Positions 7,907-19,480 of a stretch of DNA of 64,000 bases are shown piece by piece. Where the stretch lies: NCBI RefSeq assembly GCF_000004195.4, contig NC_030680.2, positions 142,353,545 through 142,417,544 of the forward strand. Direction: 5' to 3'. The notes beneath the pieces are model-generated. The model was not told where the DNA came from. It worked only from the letters and a program-made list of their open reading frames with translations, and made no database searches. Made by a program: the position numbers and the translations under genes. Position 1 is the first letter of the stretch. Each line of letters begins with the position of its first letter. The stretch comes from Xenopus tropicalis (Eukaryota; Chordata; Amphibia; Anura; Pipidae).

Positions 7907-9510
7907 TGTACTTGATCCCAACTAAGATATAATTACCCCTTATTGGGGGCAGAACAGCCCTATTGGGTTTATTTAATGGTTAAATGATTCCCTTTTCTCT
8001 GTAATAATAAAACAGTACCTGTACTTGATCCCAACTAAGATATAATTACCCCTTATTGGGGGCAGAACAGCCCTATTGGGTTTATTTCATGGTTAAATGA
8101 TTCCCTTTTCTCTGTAATAATAAAACAGTACCTGTACTTGATCCCAACTAAGATATAATTACCCCTTATTGGGGGCAAAACAGCCCTATTGGGTTTATTT
8201 AATGGTTAAATGATTCCCTTTTCTCTGTAATAATAAAACAGTACCTGTACTTGATCCCAACTAAGATATAATTACCCCTTATTGGGGCAGAACAGCCCTA
8301 TTGGGTTTATTTAATGGTTAAATGATTCCCTTTTCTCTGTAATAATAAAACAGTACCTGTACTTGATCCCAAATAAGATATAATTACCCCTTATTGGGGG
8401 CAGAACAGCCCTATTGGGTTTATTTAATGGTTAAATGATTCCCTTTTCTCTGTAATAATAAAACAGTACCTGTACTTGATCCCAACTAAGATATAATTAC
8501 CCCTTATTGGGGGCAGAACAGCCCTATTGGGTTTATTTAATGGTTAAATGATTCCCTTTTCTCTGTAATAATAAAACAGTACCTGTACTTGATCCCAACT
8601 AAGATATAATTACCCCTTATTGGGGGCAGAACAGCCCTATTGGGTTTATTTAATGGTTAAATGATTCCCTTTTCTCTGTAATAATAAAACAGTACCTGTA
8701 CTTGATCCCAAATAAGATATAATTACCCCTTATTGGGGGCAGAACGGCCCTATTGGGTTTATTTAATGGTTAAATGATTCCCTTTTCTCTGTAATAATAA
8801 AACAGTACCTGTACTTGATCCCAACTAAGATATAATTACCCCTATTGGGGTAGAACAGCCCTATTGGGTTTATTTAATGGTTAAATGATTCCCTTTTCTC
8901 TGTAATAATAAAACAGTACCTGTACTTGATCCCAACTAAGATATAATTACCCCTTATTGGGGCAGAACAGCCCTATTGGGTTTATTTAATGGTTAAATGA
9001 TTCCCTTTTCTCTGTAATAATAAAACAGTACCTGTACTTGATCCCAACTAAGATATAATTACCCCTTATTGGGGGCAGAACAGCCCTATTGGGTTTATTT
9101 ATTGGTTAAATGATTCCCTTTTCTCTGTAATAATAAAACAGTACCTGTACTTGATCCCAACTAAGATATAATTACCCCTTATTGGGGGCAGAACAGCCCT
9201 ATTGGGTTTATTTATTGGTTAAATGATTCCCTTTTCTCTGTAATAATAAAACAGTACCTGTACTTGATCCCAACTAAGATATAATTACCCCTTATTGGGG
9301 GCAGAACAGCCCTATTGGGTTTATTTAATGGTTAAATGATTCCCTTTTCTCTGTAATAATAAAACAGTACCTGTACTTGATCCCAACTAAGATATAATTA
9401 CCCCTTATTGGGGGCAGAACAGCCCTATTGGGTTTATTTCATGGTTAAATGATTCCCTTTTCTTTGTAATAATAAAACAGTATCTTTAATTGATCCCAAC
9501 TAAGATATAC
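7907..9510 (+). repeat. miDNA4 satellite array (right of LTR insertion)
   Basis: Continuation of the array begun at 3769, about 14 units of 113 bp (111-113). The 3' end of the MITE is missing: the last unit degenerates after CCCAACTAAGATATA near 9507. With the left part the array has about 22 units, the largest here. Confidence 0.9.
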
Positions 9511-9835
9511 TGTAAATATCTTAGGGCGATGTTATCTTGTGTTAAATATATGCTTTGGAACCCATGGGGTTAGTACTGCCTATGACTAAGTAGCGTTGGG
9601 GTATGAAACACGAAAGGCTTGGGCTTTGGGGTTCGTATGTTTTTAATATGGATTTTTCAAATAAAAATATGATTTTTTTCTTTTTTGATTTCTTAAGTTT
9701 GGGATACATTTGGTAAATTATTTGACTTGCCCTTTAATCTGGGGGCTGTGCCCCAATTACTTTGGCCCTGTTTGACTGGCCATTGGGAATTCTCTTTTTT
9801 ATTAAATTTACATGATTTTAAGGATTTGGATACGT
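9511..9835. other. No gene seen
   Basis: AT-rich unique-looking sequence without recognised repeat ends or a credible ORF. Confidence 0.5.
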
Positions 9836-10125
9836 TTCGACCAGAAGTGTGGATTCAGCCGAATCCTGCTGAAAAACCCCGAATCTTGGCCAAATCCCAA
9901 ACTGAATCAAAAATAAATCGCCTTAATACCATAGGGATTTTTGATCATAATTTAGATATTCATTTAGACCATCTGAACAAGTGGTTACGTTAGCCATCTT
10001 CCGCTCTAAAGTCACGTGACTGTGAGGTTCTAGATTTGGTTTTGGCTGGACATTAAGGTATCCACTGACTCCAAGTCCTTCAAAAAGTGCTGAGATTTTG
10101 GAAATCCTGGATTCGGTGCTTCTCA
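9836..10125 (-). mobile_element. Decayed hAT-type MITE (GGATTCGGTGC family)
   Basis: Contains TTCAGCCGAATCCTGCTGAAAA and ends GGATTCGGTGCTTCTC, the inverse of the TAGGGATGCACC... terminus seen at 47291. The middle has diverged. No target duplication recognised. Confidence 0.5.
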
Positions 10126-10534
10126 TATATACTTTGTATATATATATATAGCAAAAAAAGGGGAAAGTTGTGCTCAACCACTAAATTTTAAACCATTAGG
10201 CGGGGGTGCAATGAGGTTGTGACCACAAATAAAAGGGCAATAAAAGGGCAACCATATGGGGGTTTTAACCTTGAAAGCAAGTAAGTTGCAGGTAAAACTC
10301 AGTCCCTTGGCTAAACATATATTGAAGCAGTAGAATTTCTTGGTGAATCGCATAGGTCAGTGTAGGACTGGCCAGAAGGGATGACTTTGACGCAGTTGGC
10401 CAGCTTGAAGTATACTGCAATGTATGGACAAACAATCCCTGTTTTGTTTGGAGGGGAGGGCATTTCTTAGTAGCTTAATGCACAGAATGGCTTAATGTCC
10501 TATATATATTGATAAAGGGTGAGTGCAGAGGATC
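10126..10534. other. No gene; TA microsatellite
   Basis: A (TA) run at about 10134-10151, otherwise no recognised element. The segment GATAAAGGGTGAGTGCAGAGG near 10512 resembles retroelement tail sequence that continues into the palindrome. Confidence 0.4.
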
Positions 10535-10545
10535 TCTTGTTGTTG

Positions 10546-10572
<27 letters not shown>

Positions 10573-10576
<4 letters not shown>

Positions 10577-10820
10577 AGTAAAAAAGATGCCGCACTCTCA
10601 GGTCTTAGTAAAACAAAGAAAAATTATTTATTGTGTCAAACTAACGTTTCGGCTGTGTCCACAGCCTTTCTCAAAAAAAAAAAAAAAGTTTTTTTTTTTT
10701 TTTTTTTTTTTTTTATTTTGAGAAAGGCTGTGGACACAGCCGAAACGTTAGTTTGACACAATAAATAATTTTTCTTTGTTTTACTAAGACCTGAGAGTGC
10801 GGCATCTTTTTTACTTTTTG
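10573..10820. repeat. Perfect ~104-bp-arm palindrome of a retroelement tail
   Basis: Arms 10573-10676 and 10715-10820 are exact inverses as far as I can read them, around a poly-A/poly-T centre. Each arm, read outward from the centre, has a strong hairpin (GGCTGTG/CACAGCC), then GAAACGTTAGT and an AATAAATAA signal. The hairpin-GAAAC order matches stem II and the core of hammerhead ribozymes, but the CTGANGA box is degenerate (TTGAGAA). (TA)n tracts flank it. Confidence 0.8.
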
Positions 10821-10918
10821 TACTATACGACTTTGTATACTGCACCCAGGCACCTGTGACCTTATAATGACGTGAGTGCCAGCTTCTTCTTCTCTTGATA
10901 TATATATATATATATATT

Positions 10919-11167
10919 GAGGCTGGAGTGATGGCACACACAGGATTTTCACAAAAAGGTCATCAGAGCAAAATTTTTTGAAGAAATCAGAGGTTTATTG
11001 AGACCAACGTTTTAGCTCCACACAGGAGCTTTCGTCAGGGAAAAAGCTCCTGTGTGGAGCTGAAACGTTGGTCTCAATGGTCTCAATAAACCTCTGATTT
11101 CTTCAAAAATGTTTGCTCTGATGACCTTTTTGTGAAAATCCTGTGTGTGCCGTCACTCCAGCCTCTA
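10919..11167. repeat. Second large palindrome with split hammerhead-like core
   Basis: Arms 10919-11034 and 11045-11167 are inverted copies with a few differences; the right arm has a duplicated TGGTCTCAAT. Left arm, minus strand: CTGACGA at 11038-11032, stem II AGCTCC/GGAGCT, then AAAAC where GAAAC is expected. Right arm, plus strand: the same stem II with intact GAAAC but no CTGANGA box. Both run to GTTGGTCTCAATAAA. Relic of a ribozyme-bearing retroelement, perhaps Penelope-like. Confidence 0.7.
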
Positions 11168-11229
11168 TACTTACGTTTTGCACAGGCACCCAGGTATCGG
11201 CATAACTTTATGGTGTGCAGCTTCCTTGT

Positions 11230-11235
<6 letters not shown>

Positions 11236-11261
<26 letters not shown>
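11236..11261. repeat. TA microsatellite
   Basis: Pure TA dinucleotide run following the palindrome pair; similar runs lie at about 10547-10573 and 10899-10918. Confidence 0.9.
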
Positions 11262-11334
11262 ATAGTTATCTAGTTACATAGGGTCCATCAAGTTCAACCC
11301 TTCCAAGTAAACCCAGCACCCACAACCTATACTT

Positions 11335-11440
11335 ACCGTATATACTCGAGTATAAGCCGATCCGAGTATAAGCCGAGGTACCTAATTTTGCCTAAGAAAA
11401 CTGGAAAAACTTATTGACTCGAGTATAAGCCTAGGGGAAA
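11335..11440. mobile_element. MITE end, CCGTATATACTCGAG family
   Basis: ACCGTATATACTCGAGTATA at one end and ACTCGAGTATAAGCCTAG at the other, partly inverted. Same family as 12315-12401. Preceded (11265-11330) by a short piece containing GGGTCCATCAAGTTCAACCC, like the repeat at 40085. Confidence 0.55.
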
Positions 11441-11642
11441 TGCAGCCTCTACTGCTAAGTCTCAATAATCAAATTATTTAATAAAAGGATACTCATAAGT
11501 GCTTACATGACTACCATATTAATAAACACAAGGTATGGGCTGGAAAATGAGGCGCTTTAGATTAGACAAATGTAATAACACAAGAGATTTTCCATCTGGG
11601 GAGTAGGAGGCACAAGAACAACTGATTCTATGGAGACCATAA

Positions 11643-12041
11643 GGGGTTATTTACAAATGCAGTCGCATGTGCAGTCACACTAAAATGGACACAAATATTG
11701 GGTGTATATTAAAGTTACTTGAATATATACTCCTTGCACTTCTCTTAAGTGCCATTGCATCCATCCTGCCTCTTCTGATGAGTTGTGCCCAAGCATGTCT
11801 ATTTACACCGGTGAACCCCCAAGTTACCATCACCCTAAATGGTAACTCTAGGGCTGCCACTGCAAGTTGTGTCAAAAAGCAGTCTTGCACCAATAGAATT
11901 AACTCCCTTTTAGAGATGTGCATTGGAAGTAATGGAAGCCCAACTGTAAGTATGTTAGCCATAACTTGGCACCCAATTTGTGAGCACAAACTGTGTCACT
12001 CCTTAAAATTGTGCTTTTCACACTGAACTGCATTTGTAAAT
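11643..12041. mobile_element. Palindromic MITE-like repeat
   Basis: Left TTATTTACAAATGCAGT and right (minus) CATTTACAAATGCAGTT are inverted copies; subterminal GTCACAC/GTGTGA also pair. ORFs on both strands are incidental. No coding domain. Confidence 0.5.
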
Positions 12042-12314
12042 GACGTTTTAAATTACCTTTTATTTCTATAAAGAGGAGGCAAAGGTCTTTCTGTCACATC
12101 ATCCTTATTACTAGAGCTCTTCCACTTCCATCTCCCTAACACGCTGGACTCCATGTGCGCCGAAAGTTTGAGCGGCGCGTAACCATGGAAACCGTACATT
12201 CTATGCATACGGTCTATGCAATCAGTGTTACACTGCTGAAAGCAGGCGCGCGTCCCCCACAGCGGCAAACGACGAGCGAGCGAGCGCACGTCAAGGAGCG
12301 CAGAACGTAAACTA

Positions 12315-12401
12315 CCGTATATACCCGAGTATAAGTCGAGGGTGCCTTTTTCAGCACATTATTGGTACTGAAAATCTCGGCTTATACTCGAGTATATACG
12401 G
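12315..12401. mobile_element. Short TA-flanked hairpin MITE
   Basis: CCGTATATACCCGAGTATAA to TTATACTCGAGTATATACGG, almost wholly self-complementary, flanked by TA (12313-12314, 12402-12403). The TA duplication suggests Tc1/mariner-type mobilisation. Confidence 0.65.
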
Positions 12402-12403
12402 TA

Positions 12404-13323
12404 CCAATCTATACACTCACATACATAAATTATATATATACAGTATATGTATTTTTGTTTTACATAGAGGGAAGCTGATTTGTCATTCCTAGCGCATCAC
12501 TTAGCAGCGGGATAATAAGCATTCACTGGAAGACAAAGAACAGCTTCCAATATACTTATAAATCAACAGCCTTTGCTCGAAGCCACATCTCCGACAATAG
12601 ACTTATCCGCAAACATAGATAGTTTCTACGGCTTCTCTTCAGATGGCTTAATCTATAGAGAAATGAGAGAAATAGGGTAACCAAAATGTGTCAATAAATA
12701 TATATATATATGGGGGGGGTAAATATGGCACTGGAATCACTGGGTACCTTTTTTGTTTCCAAGCGCAAAAAGCAGGGTTTGAATAATGGCGCCGCTCCGC
12801 GTTCTTAATGTCATCAGAAAGAGAATGTATGGTGCCTGCTGCTGGGCTCTCGAGATAATGAAAATGTAAAAGTAGGAAAGCCATCATGTACAGCGAAATA
12901 AATGGCCGGAATGTATCCTGCCTTGTCTAATGTTCTGCATGGAAAGATCATTCATTGCTCTTGTAATGGCGCTTTGGTAGAAATCATTTGCATTAAACAA
13001 TAGCCAATAACCCTGCTTTAGCGATACCTTAAATCACTTTGGCACCGCAATGTTTTAACGAAGCACTTAGGCGCGCTTTAGATTTATGTCACACTAAAAG
13101 CAAAACAGCAGCGGCAAATGATGTCTCTGTACGCAAACGTGGCCACCAAATGCCCATTATGGCTAACTGCGCCAAGGCATGGGCCCCTCAAATACGCTGG
13201 AAGCTAGTGTTGCAAATGGGCAGCGGTGGGTCTTAAATGGACAAGAACAATTTATTTTGTATGAATAGAAAAACAGAGTCCCGCTTTAGACTTTAAAGGA
13301 GCCTAAAGGTCAAGCCTTAGGTC
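12404..13323. other. No gene recognised
   Basis: Unique-looking sequence with a (TA)n/G-run at about 12700-12718. Several short ORFs on both strands lack domains and flanking splice signals. Confidence 0.5.
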
Positions 13324-14002
13324 TTAAAGGAACAGTTCAGCGAAAAAATGAAACTGGGTAAAATAGACAGAATAGGGAAAATAAAAAATGTTTTCAATAT
13401 AGCTAGTTAGGCAAAAATGTCTTCTATAAAGGCTGGAGTGGGCAGATGTCTAACATAATAGCAAGAACACTACTTCCTGCTGTCAGCTCTCTAACATCTT
13501 AGTTAGTCAGTGACTTTAGGTGGGTGGGCATATGGGACATAGCTGTTCGGTTAGTTTGCACTTGCATCTGACCTGCATGCTTACAAACTAGCTGAACAGT
13601 TATGTCCTATATATCCCCCCCCCACCTAAAGTCACTTACTAACTAAGAGGTTAGACATGGGGTCACCATACTGGTATCTGTTAGAAGAGTCAGTGGCACT
13701 GCACATGCTCAGTGGGCTCTGTTGAGTAGCTAGGCTCAGGGGTCATCGCTAATTAGCAAAAAAATGAGGTTGGCCATATAGTATATTTTCAGTGGGTCCC
13801 TAAGCTCAGGTAAGTGACAGTAGCCCAGAGCCTGTGCTAGGAATCAGCAGAAAAGAAGATGGGGGGCTACTGGGGGCATCTTTAGGGACATAGATCTTTC
13901 CCGCTAAAGGGCTGTGGGGGCCTTGAGCTGGAACAGAAGCCCAAAACATAATGTACAGCATTTCTGCTGAACTTCTTTAGTTTGGCTTTAGTTCTCCTTT
14001 AA
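13324..14002. mobile_element. T2-type MITE complex
   Basis: TTAAAGGAACAGTTCAGC at 13324 and, inverted, TTAAAGGAGAACTAAAGCC ending at 14002. Internal segments pair inverted (GGTGGG...AGTCACT around 13500 and 13620). Related arms continue to about 14360 (TGCTGTCACTTACCTGAG; GAGCATGCTCTGTGCCACTGA), so two T2 copies are probably nested. Confidence 0.55.
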
Positions 14003-14366
14003 GTTTCTGTATAAGCCCACACGGTCCTTTAGCCATGAAGATCTGTGCCTTCAAAAATGTCCCCAGTAGCTTCTTATCTTCTTTCCTGCTGATTTAGGTC
14101 TCAGATCTGGGCTGCTGTCACTTACCTGAGCAATATACAGCCTGTATACAATATAGAATTCATCATACAAGGCAGGTTTGTTATTATCTAGATTTAACTA
14201 AGCAGAACAACCAGTGTATTCTGCATCAACATTAATCAGTAAGAATCAGTAAAATCAGCTTCTCTGATAAATGTAACCTCACATTTTGCTAATGGTTTCC
14301 TACAATTTTAGCCCAGAGCGCACTGAGCATGCTCTGTGCCACTGACACTCAAAATATGACCTAAAA

Positions 14367-14675
14367 TAGGGGTCCCCAACCTTTCTTACTCGTGAGACAC
14401 AGTCAAATGTAAAAAGACTTGGGGAGCAACACAAGCACCATAAAAGTTCATGGAGGAGCCAAATAAGGGCTGTGATTGGCTATTAGGCAGCCTCTATGCA
14501 CCCTATCAGCTTACAGGGGGCTTTATTTGGTAGGGAATATTGTTTTTATTCAACCAAAACTTGCCCCCAAGTCAGGAATTCAAAAATAACTCCCTGGTTT
14601 GGGGGCACTGAGAGCAACATCCAAGGGGTTGGGGAGCAACATGTTACCCCCCGAGCCACTGGTTAGGGATCACTG
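14367..14675 (+). mobile_element. hAT-type MITE (GATCCCCAACC family)
   Basis: Begins AGGGGTCCCCAACCTTTCTT, ends GGTTAGGGATCACTG; interior includes GTGATTGGCTATTAGGCAGC. Same family at 16188, 16517, 16802, 34239, 38794 and 60778. The flanks (CCTAAAA/CATAAAA) are a degraded 8-bp duplication. Confidence 0.75.
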
Positions 14676-15079
14676 GCATAAAAGAATCAGAAGGTGAGGA
14701 GCTCCTGTTCAAGAAGGTCTTGATCATTAAAGGTTTAACGCTGCTGAACCCCTGGGCTGGTACAGTAAATTCAGTATCTAAAATACAACCATGTTGCTTT
14801 TTAGGGTTTGTATTCCTGTAATAGGAATAATAGACAGAGTAGTAACACTTGATGAAGTGGACTAATTGGTATCACCTCTGCCCCCAACCTAAACCCTTGT
14901 TCCCAAATGGACTTCTCTGTGGAGCTATAGGCTGCTCACTAAATATACACCTATGGCTTGTACTCATAAGCCGCATTGATTTAGTGTTTGCCCTACTGTT
15001 GGCTATTAGGGATGGGGAAAATAATTGGCCAGGCCGAGAGAAAGAATATAATATGCTCTACACTGGGGTGCAACAACCA
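14676..15079. other. No gene recognised
   Basis: No recognisable repeat or exon; ends at a (TTA)n run. Confidence 0.5.
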
Positions 15080-15265
15080 CATTATTATTATTATTATTAT
15101 TAACATTTATTTATAAAGCGCCAACATATCCCGCAGCGCTGTACAATAAGTGGGTTTCATACATTGGACATACAGAGTAACATATAAAGCAACCAATAAC
15201 CGATACAAGAGGTGAAGAGAGCCCTGCCCAAAAGAGCTTACACTCTACAAGGAGAAAGGGTTGAG
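15080..15265 (-). mobile_element. LINE/SINE 3' tail (L2/CR1-like), minus orientation
   Basis: (TTA)n, then TTTATAAAGCGCCAACATAT, CAGCGCTGTACAATAAGTGG and GAGCTTACACTCTACAAGG: the reverse of the tail repeated at 29651-30352. The microsatellite marks the 3' end. Confidence 0.65.
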
Positions 15266-16187
15266 GGACAAGGTGTGGGAACCACATACTAGAGAGGTTA
15301 TTCTATATACCTCCCATTTGTACCCCAGCAAGGGGAACCATCAAAATGGGGTGCACACCTTGATCTATATAATTGCACTCTGGAAGCTATTGCTTAAAGC
15401 TTAAAATAGACATGTATGTGTGTGTGTGCATGTATGTAACTAGAAAGCAGCCCCATTCACGAGTAGGTGCCTTTATTCCATCAACAGCCCAGATATTCAG
15501 CCCTACTGGTTTATTTATCTCTTATATAAATGGAATTGTTCTTGCTGCTGAGGCATTTCTAAGCCACTAACTTTACAGATCTTTCTGAGCATTAACGTTT
15601 GATTTCCCTGGGTAAAGTCTGATTGCCAGTTTAGTATAGGAGGTTAGAGCCGAGACTACAGAGAGCTCATCTCCTCTATTCATGTCTTTAACACTTAAAT
15701 TCTGATCGCTTTCTCATTTTCCGGCGACACGGGAGGCTTGAAGTGCATATTGTAGAATTCTCCAAGCGCTAACAAGCACAAATCCCGCTGTAGCCTTCCC
15801 AAAGGTCAACACAAGATGTCTGATTGTCAAACTTTATCCTCATATCCAACTCTAGTTATGTGAAGACTCAGAGATGTTCCGCATCATTTAATATTTAAAT
15901 GCCACTTAGCAGCCGATGTTACTTTCTGTATAGGGATCCCGGCATTACATCCCAAAGCCAAATGGCAAAATCTGACATTTTGACTTGCATTATGAGGAAA
16001 GGTGTGAATTTGTTTCTGCTGGAAAACATTTTAGATTATTAGTGTAGAACAAAAAAAAAAAAACCTTGTCTTGAAGTTTGTTGACTTTTACCCTATGTTA
16101 TACATTGTTATCTACCAAACTTCCCTGAATGTTCTATCGGAATAGTTTCTCCAATGTACATGGACATATCTATAGCAAGCTCTAGAG
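15266..16187. other. No gene recognised
   Basis: Short TG microsatellite at about 15413-15435. Bases 15640-15990 lack repeat signatures and could include conserved noncoding DNA; no frame with splice signals was found. Confidence 0.45.
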
Positions 16188-16483
16188 CGGGGATCCCCAA
16201 CCTTTCTCACTCCTGAGCCACTGTTAAATGTAAAAAGACTTGGAGAGCAACACAAGCACCATAAAAGCCAAATAAGGACTGCGATTGGCTATTGGGCAGC
16301 CTCTATGCACCCTATCAGCTTACAGGGGGCTTTATTTGGTAGGAAATCTTGTTTTTATTCAATCAAAACTTGCCCCCAAGTCAGGAATTCAAAAATAACT
16401 ACCTGGTTTGGGGGCAATGAGAGCAACACCCAAGGGGTTGGGGAGCAACATGTTGCCACTGAGCCACTGGTTGGGGATCACTG
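16188..16483 (+). mobile_element. hAT-type MITE (GATCCCCAACC family)
   Basis: Flanked by a perfect 8-bp target duplication CTCTAGAG (16180-16187, 16484-16491). Termini CGGGGATCCCCAACC and GGTTGGGGATCACTG. Confidence 0.9.
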
Positions 16484-16516
16484 CTCTAGAGTAAACTCAA
16501 CTTGGGCATTTATTTA

Positions 16517-16774
16517 CTTGTTAGCCATACAAAGTGTGAAAAAAGTTCTTTGAGGACTCCAAATAAAGACTGTGATTGGCTATTTGGTAGCTCCATTGGG
16601 CCTGCTGGCCTGCAGGAGGTTCAGCTTGGAGTAAAACTGTGTCTCTGGGCTTCCAAAACTTGCACCCAAGCCAGAAATATAAAAATGGCACCTACCTTGG
16701 GGCCACTGGGAACAACATCAAAGGGAGTTGGTGAGCAACATGTTGATCATGAGATACTAGTTGGGGATCACTGT
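16517..16774 (+). mobile_element. hAT-type MITE, left-truncated older copy
   Basis: Right end GTTGGGGATCACTG present; the left terminus is lost and interior diverged (closest to the copy at 34239: AAAGTTCTTTG). Lies directly after the copy at 16188. Confidence 0.6.
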
Positions 16775-16801
16775 CATAGACAAAAACTTAAGCTTCTAGG
16801 G

Positions 16802-17064
16802 CAGGGAGTCTCCAACCCTTTTTACTCATGAGCCACATTCAAATTTAAATGAATTGGGGAGCAACACCAGTATAAAAAAAGCCCTTGGGGGTGCCAAATT
16901 AGGACTGTGATTGGCTCTGTTTGGCAGTACACCTGTTTTTTATGGAAGCAAAACCTCCAAGCCAGGAATTCAGAAATATCCACCTGCTTTGAGGCCACCA
17001 CGAGCAACATCCAAGGGGTTGGTGAGTAACATTTTGCTTCCTAAGCACTGGTTGGGGATCACTG
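16802..17064 (+). mobile_element. hAT-type MITE (GATCCCCAACC family)
   Basis: Perfect 8-bp duplication TTCTAGGG (16794-16801, 17065-17072). Termini CAGGGAGTCTCCAACC and GGTTGGGGATCACTG. Third copy within 900 bp. Confidence 0.85.
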
Positions 17065-17072
17065 TTCTAGGG

Positions 17073-17472
17073 GTTTAGCAGAGCAAATTGGTGGGCCCCT
17101 AAACCACTTCTTCAGAATTGTGGACTAAACTGTGGCCATCAGCACCCAATACACATAGTGATTGCTCCTGACAGCTGGTGATGGGCATCTGCAGTCTGTG
17201 CCGTTCTGATGATCGTGCCACAGTGAAGCCCTTACTGCCTTTCTTGACTCACATGCATGTCCTTTATAGGGGTGCTTCGCCTTTATTACAGTTTTGAAAT
17301 AGATACACTCTAAATCATATATTCAGTTTGGTTTAATTGAAAAAAAAATGGATCATTTTCAAAATAGCTACCTGTAAAGGTGCTGCATAGATCCCTAAGT
17401 CTCTCTTTTCTGCCCTACCCAAGGGGTTCATCACCCACTGACTGTATAAGGTCCTGTCCACATCAATCTGAT
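17073..17472. other. No gene recognised
   Basis: No repeat ends or convincing exon seen. Confidence 0.5.
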
Positions 17473-17480
17473 GTTACAAG

Positions 17481-17632
17481 TAGTGATGAGCGAATCTGTC
17501 CCATTTCGCTTCTCTGGGAAATTCGCAAATCTTTCAAAAGATTCGCGAAATGGCGGAAAATTCTATTCTTTTGATGCCCGCGACTATTCTTTCCACGAAT
17601 CCATGCCTGGCGAAACATTTCGCCCATCACTA
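17481..17632. mobile_element. hAT-type MITE (TAGTGATGAG family), short form
   Basis: TAGTGATGAGCGAATCTG to CGCCCATCACTA, flanked by a perfect 8-bp duplication GTTACAAG (17473-17480, 17633-17640). At 152 bp it is the smallest complete copy and lacks the 21-bp internal repeats of larger ones. Confidence 0.9.
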
Positions 17633-17724
17633 GTTACAAGCAGTGGAGTAAGGAGTCGAGGAAGTGCAGACATTTATGTATATGTATGTATATTTTTATT
17701 TATAAAGTAGATCACTACTACACA

Positions 17725-17815
17725 TGCTCATCTGATTGGCTGGAGTGATTCAGCCAATCAGTTTAATGAAGGGGCGTGCACATTGCCAGCCCCTCCCTGC
17801 TATATAAGTCCCCTG
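17725..17815 (+). promoter_or_regulatory. Promoter-like cluster: CCAAT boxes and TATA
   Basis: Two inverted CCAAT motifs (GATTGGCTGG, CAGCCAATCAG) about 45-70 bases upstream of GCTATATAAGTCCCC. No ORF or exon follows within reach, so this may be an isolated LTR or relic promoter. Confidence 0.3.
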
Positions 17816-18245
17816 GCTGGCACAGCAACAAGACTTGTAGTGTCGTTTCTTGTGACCAATCAGTGCACTTCTTATAAATTTGATTATATTTCTAATTAAA
17901 GAATGAAGACAAGAACAAGACAAGAACCTACTTTATTGTCTTTTTATACTTAAGACTTAACTTTCTTTGATTTAATAATATATTAGGCATGCTTATTAAT
18001 TACCTTGAATTTTTTAATGGTCGCTGATGATTTTATTATAATTATTTTAAAAGAGTTGGCAGGTAATTAATTATAGGCAAACCATTCTTTATAGTAGCAT
18101 CATAAATTTGCTGCCATCAAGAACGCTAGGTAGTATAGTATATGCGGCTAGATACTGTAGATGATAAGGACATGGCTATTTAAGGGTTGGATGGACAGGA
18201 CCAATGGAAAGGAATTTGCAGAGGAGCACATATCCCTATGTCTAT
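17816..18245. other. No gene recognised
   Basis: Unique, AT-rich. Ends where a truncated miDNA4 array begins. Confidence 0.5.
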
Positions 18246-19480
18246 AATGGTTAAATGATTCCCTTTTCTCTGTAATAATAAAACAGTACCTGTACTTGAT
18301 CCCAACTAAGATATAATTACCCCTTATTGGGGCAGAACAGCCCTATTGGGTTTATTTAATGGTTAAATGATTCCCTTTTCTCTGTAATAATAAAACAGTA
18401 CCTGTACTTGATCCCAACTAAGATATAATTACCTCTTATTGGGGGCAGAACAGCCCTATTGGGTTTATTTAATGGTTAAATGATTCCCTTTTCTCTGTAA
18501 TAATAAAACAGTACCTGTACTTGATCCCAACTAAGATATAATTACCCCTTATTGGGGGCAGAACAGCCCTATTGGGTTTATTTAATGGTTAAATGATTCC
18601 CTTTTCTCTGTAATAATAAAACAGTACCTGTACTTGATCCCAACTAAGATATAATTACCCCTTATTGGGGCAGAACAGCCCTATTGGGTTTATTTAATGG
18701 TTAAATGATTCCCTTTTCTCTGTAATAATAAAACAGTACCTGTACTTGATCCCAACTAAGATATAATTACCCCTTATTGGGGCAGAACAGCCCTATTGGT
18801 TTATTTAATGGTTAAATGATTCCCTTTTCTCTGTAATAATAAAACAGTACCTGTACTTGATCCCAACTAAGATATAATTACCCCTTATTGGGGCAGAACA
18901 GCCCTATTGGGTTTATTTCATGGTTAAATGATTCCCTTTTCTCTGTAATAATAAAACAGTACCTGTACTTGATCCCAACTAAGATATAATTACCCCTTAT
19001 TGGGGCAGAACAGCCCTATTGGGTTTATTTCATGGTTAAATGATTCCCTTTTCTCTGTAATAATAAAACAGTACCTGTACTTGATCCCAACTAAGATATA
19101 ATTACCCCTTATTGGGGCAGAACAGCCCTATTGGGTTTATTTCATGGTTAAATGATTCCCTTTTCTCTGTAATAATAAAACAGTACCTGTACTTGATCCC
19201 AACTAAGATATAATTACCCCTTATTGGGGGCAGAACAGCCCTATTGGGTTTATTTCATGGTTAAATGATTCCCTTTTCTCTGTAATAATAAAACAGTACC
19301 TGTACTTGATCCCAACTAAAATATAATTAACCCTTATCGGTGGCAAAACAATCCTATTGGGTTATTTAATGTTTAAATTATTTTTAGTAGACAAAGTATG
19401 GAGATACAAATTATGGAAAGATCCCTTATCCATAAATCCTTAGGTCCCAAGCATTCTGGATAACAGGCCCCTTACCTGGA
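18246..19480 (+). repeat. miDNA4 satellite array with 3' end
   Basis: About 9-10 units of 112-113 bp, 5' end missing. The final unit is diverged and leads into the MITE's 3' portion (GTAGACAAAGTATGGAGA, GCATTCTGGATAACAGG), ending near 19480 in a decayed terminal repeat. Confidence 0.85.

Noticed and set aside
17725..17880. Promoter of a nearby gene
   Set aside because: CCAAT and TATA motifs are well placed, but no exon or ORF follows before the satellite array, so it was kept only as a low-confidence site.
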